Positions 34,492 to 43,000 of a stretch of 61,319 nucleotides of DNA are shown one piece after another; the first letter of the stretch is position 1, and every line of letters starts with the position of its first letter. Under the pieces are notes generated by a model, which was not told the DNA's origin, searched no databases, and saw only the letters and a program-made list of their open reading frames with translations. The position numbers were made by a program, and so were the translations under genes. The DNA comes from Bacteroidota bacterium (GTDB lineage Bacteria > Bacteroidota > Bacteroidia > B-17B0 > Aurantibacillaceae): contig JANYEQ010000047.1 in assembly GCA_025363015.1 (NCBI GenBank), forward strand, positions 1 to 61,319. The letters run 5' to 3'.

Positions 34492-36993
34492 TTGAGCCTT
34501 TTAAAAACATATTATTCTGTTATTTTTTTAGTATTTGCGTTGCATGTAACATCTCAAACAGCAACAATTAGCGGCTATGTAAAAAGTACCGAAGGCGAAT
34601 CAATAGAAAATGTAACTATTGGTGTAAAAGAAAATTCGCAACAAAATACTCAAAGCAATGATAAAGGTTTTTATGCCCTCACCATTGATGCCCAAAAGCC
34701 TATTAGCATTGTATTTTATAATATTAATTTTGAAGTATATAATTATACAATTACTGCTAAAAATGGCGAAAAAATTAGCTTAAACCCAAAACTAAAATTT
34801 AAAAACACATTTAGTGTTATTGAAGTTACCGATACAAAAGATAGGAATAACGAAGTTGTACGCATCGACCCAAAATTATTTACACAACTACCCTCGCCCA
34901 CTGGTAATATTGAAGATTTAATTAAAACACAAATTGGGGTAAGTAGTAATAACGAGTTAAGTAGCGGTTACAGTGTGCGTGGTGGTAATTTTGACGAAAA
35001 TTTAGTTTATGTAAACGATATTGAAGTGTATCGCCCATTTTTAGTACGTAGCGGGCAGCAAGAAGGCTTAAGCTTTGCTAACCCTAACATGGTACAAAGC
35101 ATTAATTTTAGTAGCGGGGGTTTTGAAGCCAAATACGGAGATAAATTAAGTAGTGTGTTAGACATAACTTATAAAAAACCTTTAAAATTTGCAGGTACTG
35201 CCTCTGGTAGTTTTTTGGGCGGTAATGTGCAATTAGAAGGCATTAGTAACAACCGCCTAATTGCTTGGAACATTGGCACACGCTACCGCACCAATAGTTA
35301 TTTACTAAAAGGCTTAGATACAAAGGGAGAATACAAGCCCAGCGCATTAGATGTTCAAAGTTTTATTACTTTTAATATAAGTCCAAAATTTAAAATAGAA
35401 CTTTTAAGTAGCATAGCACAAAATAAATATTTTGTAAAACCTACAAATAGGCAAACTAATTTTGGCACCGTAAAAGATGCTTTACGATTTACTGTTTACT
35501 TTGATGGACAAGAGTTAATGCAATACACCACTTTTATGAGTGGCCTTTCGGCAACATACAGACCACGCGCAAACACAAAACTAAAATTCATAACCTCTGC
35601 TTATAGGGCTAACGAACAAGAACTTTATACTGTACAAGGTCAGTATTATATTGATCAATTAGAAGCCGATTTAGGAAAACCAAATTTTGGACAAGTAGCC
35701 TTTAATCGTGGTGTTGGTACATTTATAAATAACGGACGAAATTATTTAACTGCCACCGTTTTTAATTTTGAACATAAAGGCACGCGATATTTAAAAAATA
35801 ATAACGAATTATTATGGGGCGCACGCTATCAATCAGAATTAATACAAGATAAGCTGAGTGAGTGGCGAATTATAGATTCAGCAGGGTTTATAATACCTTA
35901 CAGCCCCGCCGAAATAAATTTAATTGATGCCTATAAAACAAAAATAACATTGCCTAGTTCGCGTATGCAGGCTTACACACAATACAATTATAACAAAGTA
36001 TTAGCCGATTCGTCAACCATCAATATAACCGCTGGGGTACGCGGCAATTACTGGACAGTAAATCAACAACTTGTAGTTTCGCCTCGCATTACCATTTCCT
36101 TTAAACCCAACTGGCATCGCGATTGGCTATTTAAATTAAGTGGTGGTTTATATTATCAACCCCCATTTTACCGCGAGTTACGTAACATAGGCGGCACTAT
36201 TAATACGCAAGTAAAAGCACAACAAAGTATTCACTTTGTATTTACAAGCGATTATAATTTTAAAATGTGGGATAGGCCTTTTAAACTTATCATGGCAGGT
36301 TACTTTAAAGATTTAAAAAATATAATTCCGTATGAAGTGGATAATGTCCGCATACGCTATTTTGCAAATAATAATGCTAAAGGTTTTGCCACAGGGGCCG
36401 ATGTTAGAATAAATGGCGAGTTTGTAAAAAGTGTAGAAAGTTGGGCAACCATTGGCTTTTTAAGAACATATGAATACAGTAAAGATAATATTCACTACAA
36501 TTATTTTAATAAAGATGGCGAGCAAATTGTAAGAGGTTATACATTTGACCAAGTTAAAGTAGATAGTCAAAGAGTAGACCCCGGTTATATACCACGCCCA
36601 ACCGATCAATTAGTAACCTTTGGTATGTTTTTTCAAGATTATTTGCCAAAAATACCTGCTATAAAATTTAATTTAAATTTACAATTTGGTAGCGGTTTAC
36701 CATTTGGCCCACCCACCCATTTACGTTGGCAACAACTTTTACGCATGCCTCCGTATAGAAGAGTAGATGCAGGTTTTGCGTATAATATTATAAAGGAAAA
36801 CCGCGAGTTTAAGAAAAAAAACGTATTTAATAATTTAAAAGAAATGTGGCTATTTTTAGAAGTATTTAATTTATTACAAGTGCAAAATACCGTTTCATAT
36901 ACTTGGATACAAGATGTAACCGGCAACCGTTACGCAATTCCCAATTACTTAACCAATAGGCAAATTAACGTGCGCTTACAAATACGTTTTTAA
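34492..36993 (+). CDS. TonB-dependent outer membrane receptor with carboxypeptidase-like N-domain
   Basis: 833 residues, starting with TTG at 34492 directly after an in-frame TAA; the first residues form a good signal peptide (SLLKTYYSVIFLVFALHVTSQ), which confirms the start. Residues about 23-110 are a carboxypeptidase-regulatory-like domain (ATISGYVKSTEGESIENVTIGV). The plug follows at about 125-235 (SSGYSVRGGNFDENLVYVNDIEVY, GGFEAKYGDKLSSVLDITYK), then a beta barrel ending IPNYLTNRQINVRLQIRF. Uses TonB energy to import a ligand that cannot be read from sequence. The next gene, a response regulator, begins 2 bp later, so the two are cotranscribed. Confidence 0.92.
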   Translation: MSLLKTYYSVIFLVFALHVTSQTATISGYVKSTEGESIENVTIGVKENSQQNTQSNDKGFYALTIDAQKPISIVFYNINFEVYNYTITAKNGEKISLNPKLKFKNTFSVIEVTDTKDRNNEVVRIDPKLFTQLPSPTGNIEDLIKTQIGVSSNNELSSGYSVRGGNFDENLVYVNDIEVYRPFLVRSGQQEGLSFANPNMVQSINFSSGGFEAKYGDKLSSVLDITYKKPLKFAGTASGSFLGGNVQLEGISNNRLIAWNIGTRYRTNSYLLKGLDTKGEYKPSALDVQSFITFNISPKFKIELLSSIAQNKYFVKPTNRQTNFGTVKDALRFTVYFDGQELMQYTTFMSGLSATYRPRANTKLKFITSAYRANEQELYTVQGQYYIDQLEADLGKPNFGQVAFNRGVGTFINNGRNYLTATVFNFEHKGTRYLKNNNELLWGARYQSELIQDKLSEWRIIDSAGFIIPYSPAEINLIDAYKTKITLPSSRMQAYTQYNYNKVLADSSTINITAGVRGNYWTVNQQLVVSPRITISFKPNWHRDWLFKLSGGLYYQPPFYRELRNIGGTINTQVKAQQSIHFVFTSDYNFKMWDRPFKLIMAGYFKDLKNIIPYEVDNVRIRYFANNNAKGFATGADVRINGEFVKSVESWATIGFLRTYEYSKDNIHYNYFNKDGEQIVRGYTFDQVKVDSQRVDPGYIPRPTDQLVTFGMFFQDYLPKIPAIKFNLNLQFGSGLPFGPPTHLRWQQLLRMPPYRRVDAGFAYNIIKENREFKKKNVFNNLKEMWLFLEVFNLLQVQNTVSYTWIQDVTGNRYAIPNYLTNRQINVRLQIRF

Positions 36994-36995
36994 TA

Positions 36996-37691
36996 GTGCA
37001 AGGCTGTACAATCCATATTATTGAAGATGAAGTAAATTTAGCCAACACGCTAAAATTAAATTTAGATTTGGAGCACTACAAAACCATTGTTTCTAGTACT
37101 GGTAGCAGCGCTCTTATCGATTTTGATAAAAACAAACAAAACATCCATTTAGTATTATTAGATGTAATGTTGTCCGATGTTAATGGTTTCGAAATTTGTA
37201 AATATATTAAACAAAAAAGTCCCACCACACCCGTAATTTTTTTAACTGCAAAAAACCAAACTATTGATAAAATAAAGGGTTTAAAATTGGGGGCTGATGA
37301 TTACATTACTAAACCTTTTGATTTAGAAGAGTTGTTACTAAGAATAACTAACCTTATTAAACGCACACAAAAACAAAACAATGCCGTGTTTAAATTTAAT
37401 AATGGTGCAATAAATTTTGAAACTTTTGAAATTGTTGATGTATTAGGTAATAAACGCAGCATTTCTAAACGCGAAATAGGCTTACTACATTTATTAACTA
37501 TAAATACCAATAAGGTAATTTCGCGCGATGATATTATTGAAAAGTTATGGGATGTAAACGAAAACGCATCGGCACGAACAATAGATAATTATATTTTAAA
37601 TTTTAGAAAATGGTTTGAATTAAATCCTAAAGAGCCTGTTTATTTTCACTCGATAAGAGGAGTAGGCTATAAGTTTACGATGGATGCCTAG
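36996..37691 (+). CDS. OmpR-family response regulator
   Basis: 231 residues from a GTG at 36996. Receiver domain about 4-120 with acidic pocket Glu10-Asp11, phospho-acceptor Asp56 (LVLLDVML), Thr84 and Lys106 (TKPFD). Winged-helix DNA-binding domain about 135-230 (SKREIGLLHLLTINTNKVISRDDI, ARTIDNYILNFRKWF, IRGVGYKF). It is cotranscribed with the TonB receptor and has no kinase next to it; the orphan kinase at 13.7 kb is a possible but unsupported partner. It converges on the IPExxxVDY gene with 10 bp between stops. Confidence 0.93.
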   Translation: MQGCTIHIIEDEVNLANTLKLNLDLEHYKTIVSSTGSSALIDFDKNKQNIHLVLLDVMLSDVNGFEICKYIKQKSPTTPVIFLTAKNQTIDKIKGLKLGADDYITKPFDLEELLLRITNLIKRTQKQNNAVFKFNNGAINFETFEIVDVLGNKRSISKREIGLLHLLTINTNKVISRDDIIEKLWDVNENASARTIDNYILNFRKWFELNPKEPVYFHSIRGVGYKFTMDA

Positions 37692-37701
37692 TTTTTTAGC
37701 C

Positions 37702-38187
37702 TTAAAACATTAGGTTTTTTTTACTTACTAATTCTTCAACGGCAATAGATTGTACTTGTAAAAAATCGCTAACGGTTTTTAGTTTATCAATAATTTTAAA
37801 TTGATAGTTGTGTAAATCTTCGCCTTTTAAAATAATAAAATAATCCGTTTTGGGTAATTCTTTTATTAATCGCACACTTTCATCAACATTAGTTTCTGCA
37901 AATAAATCGTTAGTGTTTGTTGCGTGTATGTTTGGCTTTTCAAAATTACTTTGGTTAGGTATTACGTTATATTCTAAGCCTAACTCTTCATCTTTAAAAC
38001 CATAAAGCGAAAAATTAAACATCTTCCCATCTTTTAAATTAAAAGGTTCTATCGATTGTAAGTACAAATTAATTTTTAATACATCGTTAATAGCACTAAT
38101 AATTTGGTATTGGTTATTTGGACACATAATGCCAATGAGCACAAAATCAAAATCATCGTTAACGGTATTTAAATTATATTTAGCCAA
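37702..38187 (-). CDS. IPExxxVDY-family protein
   Basis: 161 residues. Its place immediately after rnc in an acpP-fabF-rnc operon, its size and its C-terminus (VEELVSKKNLMF, where family members have SKxNLIF) identify a Bacteroidota family named for the motif IPExxxVDY. Here that stretch reads ELPKTDYFIILKGED, so the motif itself is degenerate. The N-terminus LNTVNDDFDFVLIGI also fits. Function unknown; cytoplasmic. Its start overlaps the end of rnc by 8 bp. Confidence 0.8.
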   Translation of the reverse strand: MAKYNLNTVNDDFDFVLIGIMCPNNQYQIISAINDVLKINLYLQSIEPFNLKDGKMFNFSLYGFKDEELGLEYNVIPNQSNFEKPNIHATNTNDLFAETNVDESVRLIKELPKTDYFIILKGEDLHNYQFKIIDKLKTVSDFLQVQSIAVEELVSKKNLMF

Positions 38188-38926
38188 CTTCTTTTTGTAA
38201 TTCTTGTAACGTTAATTGTGCTGCCTTTTGTTCAGCTACGCGTTTACTGTAGTTTTCAAATGTTACATAGGGCTTATCATTAATTATAGTTTGTATAATA
38301 TATATTTTGTTTGCTCCCTGTCTATCTTCGCTTAACAGCTTATACTCTAAAATGTATTTGTTTTTTTGGCAGTAAATTTGCAACTGGCTTTTATAATCCT
38401 CGTTTGTTTCAGCCAATTCGCTTATATCAACATGGGTTTGTATAATTTTAGTAAGTACAAATTTTTTTGTTTTTTCGTAACCAATATCCACATAAACAGC
38501 GCCAATAAATGCCTCAAAGGCGTCTCCATAGGCACTACTTTTTGTTTTTTCATTATGGCTTAGGCTTGCTTTTAAAAATGTATTAAAGCCAAATTTTAAT
38601 GCCAACTCTTTTAAATGCTGTCCATTTACAATTTTGCTTCTTAATTGAGTTAAAAAACCTTCATCTTTAAACGGATAAATATTGAATAAATGTTCGGCTA
38701 TAATAGCTCCTATAATAGCATCGCCCAAAAACTCCAGGCGTTCGTTACTAGGCGATGACGTTGCATCTTTTTTACTAATAACGCTGCTGTGTGAAAATGC
38801 TTGTTTGTATAGCGTAATGTTTTTTGGCGCAAAACCGGTAGTATGCTTTATCCATTTTTTAAAATCTTTATCGCTTTTGTTGTTTTTAAATACAACCAAT
38901 TGCAATAAAAAGTTTTTAAAAGCCAA
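38180..38926 (-). CDS. rnc: Ribonuclease III
   Basis: 248 residues; cleaves double-stranded RNA during rRNA and mRNA processing. The signature NERLEFLGDAIIG is at 61-73 and the second acidic cluster is GDAFEAFIGAVYVD, giving the metal-binding glutamates and aspartates. A double-stranded RNA-binding domain fills about 175-245 (DYKSQLQIYCQKN, RVAEQKAAQLTLQEL). Lies 4 bp downstream of fabF and overlaps the next gene by 8 bp, so it is cotranscribed with fatty-acid genes, as is usual in this phylum. Confidence 0.96.
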   Translation of the reverse strand: MAFKNFLLQLVVFKNNKSDKDFKKWIKHTTGFAPKNITLYKQAFSHSSVISKKDATSSPSNERLEFLGDAIIGAIIAEHLFNIYPFKDEGFLTQLRSKIVNGQHLKELALKFGFNTFLKASLSHNEKTKSSAYGDAFEAFIGAVYVDIGYEKTKKFVLTKIIQTHVDISELAETNEDYKSQLQIYCQKNKYILEYKLLSEDRQGANKIYIIQTIINDKPYVTFENYSKRVAEQKAAQLTLQELQKEVG

Positions 38927-38930
38927 AATA

Positions 38931-40184
38931 TTATGGGTTAAATTTTTTAATTACCACAGCCGCATTATGCCCTCCAAAACCAAAAGTATTGCTAATAGCA
39001 ATGTTTACAACACGTTTTTGCATTTTGTTAAGTGTAAGGTTTAGTTTTGGATCAATGTCAGGGTCTGCTGTTACGTGATTTATAGTTGGGGGAATAATAT
39101 CGTTTTTAACAGCTAAAATAGTAGCTATACCTTCAATAGCACCAGCTCCTCCCAATAAATGACCAGTCATACTTTTAGTAGAGCTAATATTTAATTTGTA
39201 AGCTTGTTCGCCAAAAATAGTGGTAATGGCTTTTAATTCGGCAGTATCACCTAATGGTGTACTTGTACCGTGAGTATTTATATAATCAATTTGGTTTGGT
39301 AAAATTTCAGCGTCTTTTAAGGCGCGTTGCATCACCAAAGTAGCTCCTAAACCCTCGGGGTGAGGTGCTGTAATGTGATGTGCATCGGCACTCATGCCTC
39401 CGCCAATAATTTCAGCATAAATTTTTGCTCCTCGTGCAAGGGCGTGTTCTAATTCTTCTAATACAATAGCGCCACCACCTTCGCCTAAAACAAAACCATC
39501 ACGGTCTTTATCATAGGGGCGGCTAGCTGTTGCTGGACTATCATTTCGGGTACTCATGGCTTGGCAAGCATTAAAGCCTCCTACTCCACTTTCGTTAATG
39601 GCGGCTTCACTTCCACCACTAATAATGGCGTTAGCTTTACCTAAGCGAATGTAGTTAAATGCATCAATTAAGGCATTGGTAGAAGAAGCACAAGCCGAAA
39701 CGGTAGTAAAATTAGGGCCACGTAAACCAAAACGTATAGAAATATGACCACTACATATATCAGCAATCATTTTTGGAATAAAAAAGGGGTTAAAACGAGG
39801 AGTACCATCGCCTTTAGCAAAAGCAAACGTTTCGTTTTGAAAAGTATCTAAACCTCCAATACCACTTCCCCAAATAACACCAATTTCATTTCTATCAATA
39901 CCTTCGGTGTCTAAACCACTATCGGCAAAAGCTTGCACACTTGCTGCAATACCATAGTGGCTATAGGCATCTAATTTACGAGCTTCTTTTTTATCAAAAT
40001 AATCTTCAACATTAAAGCCTTTTACTTCACAAGCAAATTGGGTTTTAAATTTAGATGCATCAAAACGTGTAATAGGCGCAGCTCCGCTAACGCCATTAAT
40101 AAGGTTATTCCAGTAATCGTTAACATTACTACCCAATGGGGTTACAGCGCCTAGGCCTGTAACTACTACACGTTTTAATTGCAT
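38931..40184 (-). CDS. fabF: Beta-ketoacyl-ACP synthase II
   Basis: 417 residues; condenses malonyl-ACP with acyl-ACP in fatty-acid elongation. Catalytic triad present: Cys165 (SACASSTN), His305 (THGTSTPLGD) and His342 (TGHLLGGAG). The N-terminus VVVTGLGAVTPLG and C-terminal NTFGFGGHNA are standard. Directly downstream of acpP (6 bp), forming an acpP-fabF-rnc operon. Confidence 0.98.
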   Translation of the reverse strand: MQLKRVVVTGLGAVTPLGSNVNDYWNNLINGVSGAAPITRFDASKFKTQFACEVKGFNVEDYFDKKEARKLDAYSHYGIAASVQAFADSGLDTEGIDRNEIGVIWGSGIGGLDTFQNETFAFAKGDGTPRFNPFFIPKMIADICSGHISIRFGLRGPNFTTVSACASSTNALIDAFNYIRLGKANAIISGGSEAAINESGVGGFNACQAMSTRNDSPATASRPYDKDRDGFVLGEGGGAIVLEELEHALARGAKIYAEIIGGGMSADAHHITAPHPEGLGATLVMQRALKDAEILPNQIDYINTHGTSTPLGDTAELKAITTIFGEQAYKLNISSTKSMTGHLLGGAGAIEGIATILAVKNDIIPPTINHVTADPDIDPKLNLTLNKMQKRVVNIAISNTFGFGGHNAAVVIKKFNP

Positions 40185-40190
40185 AAAAAA

Positions 40191-40430
40191 TTATCCTTTT
40201 GCGTTTGCTTCAATGTAAGCAATAGCATCGCCTACGGTACCAATTTTTTCAGCTTGTTCGTCTGGTATAGCTATATTGAATTCTTTTTCAAATTCCATAA
40301 TTAACTCTACAGTATCTAATGAATCGGCTCCTAAATCGTTAGTAAAACTAGCTGTTGGGGTTACTTCTTTTTCATCAACACCTAATTTATCAACGATGAT
40401 TGATTTTACTTTGTTTGAAATGTCTGACAT
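40191..40430 (-). CDS. acpP: Acyl carrier protein
   Basis: 79 residues, very acidic; carries growing acyl chains on a phosphopantetheine arm attached to Ser37 in the motif [11 protein letters not shown]. Full length and typical in all respects. First gene of the acpP-fabF-rnc operon, with a good promoter 23 bp upstream of the start. Confidence 0.98.
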   Translation of the reverse strand: MSDISNKVKSIIVDKLGVDEKEVTPTASFTNDLGADSLDTVELIMEFEKEFNIAIPDEQAEKIGTVGDAIAYIEANAKG

Positions 40431-40452
40431 TATATTTGTTTTAAAATTTTCA

Positions 40453-40482
40453 CAAAAATAAAGATAACAACGTTAAAACAAA
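40453..40482 (-). promoter_or_regulatory. Promoter of the acpP-fabF-rnc operon
   Basis: On the minus strand TTTG (40482-40479) and TATTTTTG (40460-40453) are separated by 18 nt, matching the Bacteroidota -33 TTTG / -7 TAnnTTTG promoter in both boxes and spacing. This is the best promoter match in the window. The transcription start should fall near 40448, about 18 nt before the ATG. Confidence 0.7.
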
Positions 40483-40537
40483 ATTTTAAATACTTTTTTA
40501 AAGTAAATTTTTTAACAAAAAGTTAATATTTGAAGCC

Positions 40538-40579
40538 AAAAAACTCCTAACCTATTAAAAATAATAGGTTTAGGAGTTT
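40538..40579 (-). terminator. Intrinsic terminator after the His-tailed membrane protein gene
   Basis: Arms AAACTCCTAAACCTATTA and TAATAGGTTAGGAGTTT (minus strand) pair with one bulged A around an A/T loop; the T-run TTTTTT extends from the stem on the minus strand. Ends the transcript of the 92-residue gene and insulates the acpP operon. Confidence 0.85.
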
Positions 40580-40596
40580 ATATGTTTGTAAATAAA

Positions 40597-40875
40597 TTAA
40601 GCTGTTTTTCGAACAACATGCCTATGATGACGATGAGAATTGTGTTTATGTGGTCGTTTAACCTCTTCTTCGTCTTTTATTACGTGATTAAATATGTAAT
40701 AAAGCAACAAACTTCCACCCACAATGCCAGTAATAATATAAATACCTACCGGATCTCCAAAATTATTACTAATTATCTTTTCAAAACTGTTCCAAGCCCC
40801 TGCCCTGGCTTCAAAACTTACTGCAAGCAACAATCCTAACAGAATTGTAAACGCTTTAAACGGTGTTTTTTTCAT
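40597..40875 (-). CDS. Small exported one-helix membrane protein with His/Arg-rich tail
   Basis: 92 residues; no family recognised. N-terminal signal peptide ending near residue 25 (SFEARAGA), a short periplasmic stretch, one membrane helix at about 47-65 (GIYIITGIVGGSLLLYYIF), then a charged tail (KDEEEVKRPHKHNSHRHHRHVV). The tail carries seven histidines among lysines and arginines and may bind metal or anionic lipid; that is inference. Its own terminator follows. A small hairpin (40907-40927) lies in its leader. Shares a 238-bp divergent region with rimP. Confidence 0.7.
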   Translation of the reverse strand: MKKTPFKAFTILLGLLLAVSFEARAGAWNSFEKIISNNFGDPVGIYIITGIVGGSLLLYYIFNHVIKDEEEVKRPHKHNSHRHHRHVVRKTA

Positions 40876-41039
40876 AATTATTATGTTTTAATAACCCTAA
40901 GCTTGGGCATTGTGCTAAGCGCAATGCTTACACAGGGGGTTTGTTTCTTATCTATTTAAACGAACAAAACCCCAAAAAGGTTGGCTAAAAGCCCTTATTT
41001 TTATAAAAATTTATATTTTTTTATAAAAAAAATTATACT

Positions 41040-41047
41040 TACATTTG
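41040..41047 (+). promoter_or_regulatory. Putative -7 box for the rimP-nusA-infB operon
   Basis: TACATTTG matches TAnnTTTG. It overlaps a possible TTG start at 41045, so that codon would not be in the mRNA; this supports the rimP start at 41114 and a leader of about 60 nt. Confidence 0.5.
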
Positions 41048-41113
41048 TATCGCAAAATAAAAAAAGTTGAAGGAAAGGGGGACAAAAAAGTCCCCTATTT
41101 TATTGCTAAAAAA

Positions 41114-41578
41114 TTGATAACAAAAGATTACATATTAAAATTATTAAATCAACATTTAGGTGATGGAAATGTTTTTGTTACTGGTGTTAGAGTAAGTAGC
41201 AGTAATGAAATAAATGTTTTTTTAGATGGCGACACTGGAGTTACCATTGCTGATTGCGTGGCCGCTAGTCGTTTTTTAGAAAAAAATTTAGACTCTGAAA
41301 AAAACGATTTTAGTTTAGATGTAAGTTCGCATGGTGCCACCACCCCCCTAGTAATGCCACGCCAATATACTAAACATTTGGGGCGCGATTTTCAAATAAA
41401 GCTAAACGACGATACAAAATTAGAAGGCAAATTATTAGAATTTAATGCCAATGAACTAAAACTAGAATACAGCGTAAAAGAAGATAAGCCCATTGGCAAA
41501 GGCAAAGTTTTAGTAACAAAATACCATATCATACAATACAATCAAATAAAAGAATCAAAAATTAAACTTAAATTTTAA
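41114..41578 (+). CDS. rimP: Ribosome maturation factor RimP
   Basis: 154 residues from the TTG at 41114 (ITKDYILKLLNQHL), matching the usual RimP N-terminus and length. A TTG at 41045 would add 23 residues but lies within the promoter box. Assists 30S subunit maturation. Features: GVRVSSSNEINVFLDGDTGVTIADCVAASRFLE (N-terminal alpha/beta domain) and DVSSHGATTPLVMPRQYTKHLGRDFQIKL (start of the SH3-like domain). The family's usual S-PG-x-x-RPL is S-HGATTPL here. First gene of rimP-nusA-infB; nusA follows after 10 bp. Confidence 0.93.
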   Translation: MITKDYILKLLNQHLGDGNVFVTGVRVSSSNEINVFLDGDTGVTIADCVAASRFLEKNLDSEKNDFSLDVSSHGATTPLVMPRQYTKHLGRDFQIKLNDDTKLEGKLLEFNANELKLEYSVKEDKPIGKGKVLVTKYHIIQYNQIKESKIKLKF

Positions 41579-41588
41579 CAACAAAACA

Positions 41589-42851
41589 ATGGAAAGTGCA
41601 GCAAACCTGATAGAATCGTTTTCGCTATTTAAAGACGATAAAAACATTGATAGAGCAACATTAATGAGCATTATTGAAGATGTGTTTAGAAGCATGCTCA
41701 TTAAAAAGTATGGTTCAGACAAAAATTTCGATATTATCGTTAATCCTGATAAAGGAGATGTGGAAATATTTAAAAATCGTAAAATTGTTGACGATGAATT
41801 TGCTGAAGATTCGTTTGATTATGATGAAAATAAGCACATAAGTTTTAGCGAAGCTCAAAAAATTGAACCTGATTTTGAAATTGGTGAAGATTTATCTGAA
41901 CGTGTAAAATTAGATGATTTTGGCCGTCGTGCGGTATTATCAGTACGCCAAAACTTAGTACAAAAAATATTAGAATTAGAAAAATCTGAAATTTACAATA
42001 AGTATAAAGAAAAAGTTGGCGAAGTTATTACTGCAGAAGTTTACCAAGTTTGGAAAAAAGAAATTATGTTAATGGATGATGAAGGCAATGAGTTATTGCT
42101 TCCAAAAACCGAACAAATACCCTCTGATTTCTTTAAAAAAGGCGATACCGTAAAAGCAGTAGTTAGTAAGGTGGATTTAAAAAATGGTACACCAAGTATT
42201 GTTGTCTCTCGCACATCGCCCGTATTTTTAGAGCGCTTGTTTGAAACCGAAGTACCCGAAATTTTTGACGGATTAATTACCATTAAAAAAATTGTACGCG
42301 AACCAGGCGAACGTGCAAAAGTAGCCGTTGAAAGTTACGACGATCGTATTGACCCTGTTGGTGCTTGCGTAGGCATGAAAGGCTCACGTATTCATGGCAT
42401 TGTACGCGAGTTAAAAAACGAAAATATTGATGTTATTAACTACACAACCAATTCGCAATTATTAATTCAACGCTCGTTAAGCCCTGCAAAAATTACTAAT
42501 ATTAAATTAAACGAAGATACCAAACGTGCCGAAGTATTTTTAAAACCCGACCAAATTAGCCTTGCCATTGGTAAAGGGGGATTTAATATTAAATTAGCAG
42601 GTAAATTAACCGGTTACGAAATTGATGTGTTCCGCGATACAGACGTAGATATTGATACTGAAGATGTGGACTTAGAAGAATTTGCAGACGAAATTGAAAG
42701 CCACGTAATTGAAAAATTAAAAGCTATTGGTTGCGATACAGCAAAATCAGTATTAGAATTAAACGATGCCGAATTAGCTCGTAGAACAGGATTAGAAGAA
42801 GATGTTATTGCTAGCGCACGCGCTGTATTAGCATCAGAATTTGAAGATTAA
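41589..42851 (+). CDS. nusA: Transcription termination/antitermination factor NusA
   Basis: 420 residues, without the acidic repeats that lengthen the E. coli protein. N-terminal RNA polymerase-binding domain (1-125), S1 domain (about 130-200; VGEVITAEVYQVWKKEIML), then two KH domains (about 205-345; DPVGACVGMKGSRIHGIVREL and SLAIGKGGFNIKLAGKLTG). A helix-hairpin-helix-like end (LNDAELARRTGLEEDVIASARAVL) follows. Binds polymerase and nascent RNA to set pausing. Lies between rimP and infB, the standard order. Confidence 0.97.
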   Translation: MESAANLIESFSLFKDDKNIDRATLMSIIEDVFRSMLIKKYGSDKNFDIIVNPDKGDVEIFKNRKIVDDEFAEDSFDYDENKHISFSEAQKIEPDFEIGEDLSERVKLDDFGRRAVLSVRQNLVQKILELEKSEIYNKYKEKVGEVITAEVYQVWKKEIMLMDDEGNELLLPKTEQIPSDFFKKGDTVKAVVSKVDLKNGTPSIVVSRTSPVFLERLFETEVPEIFDGLITIKKIVREPGERAKVAVESYDDRIDPVGACVGMKGSRIHGIVRELKNENIDVINYTTNSQLLIQRSLSPAKITNIKLNEDTKRAEVFLKPDQISLAIGKGGFNIKLAGKLTGYEIDVFRDTDVDIDTEDVDLEEFADEIESHVIEKLKAIGCDTAKSVLELNDAELARRTGLEEDVIASARAVLASEFED

Positions 42852-43000
42852 ACTAATTTATTTAATCAGACACTAAGCTCTCACCCTAGCCTAGTCAAAG
42901 GAAAGCTACTGTCCGCTTAAAATAAAATACTACTAACGGTTTACAACTTTCCAAAATAAAGTTGGGTACTTACAAAATTAAATAGAAGGAAAAATAAAAT

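Noticed and set aside
41045-41116. TTG at 41045 as the rimP start, adding 23 residues
   Set aside because: It lies within a TAnnTTTG promoter box, and the TTG at 41114 gives the standard RimP N-terminus and length.
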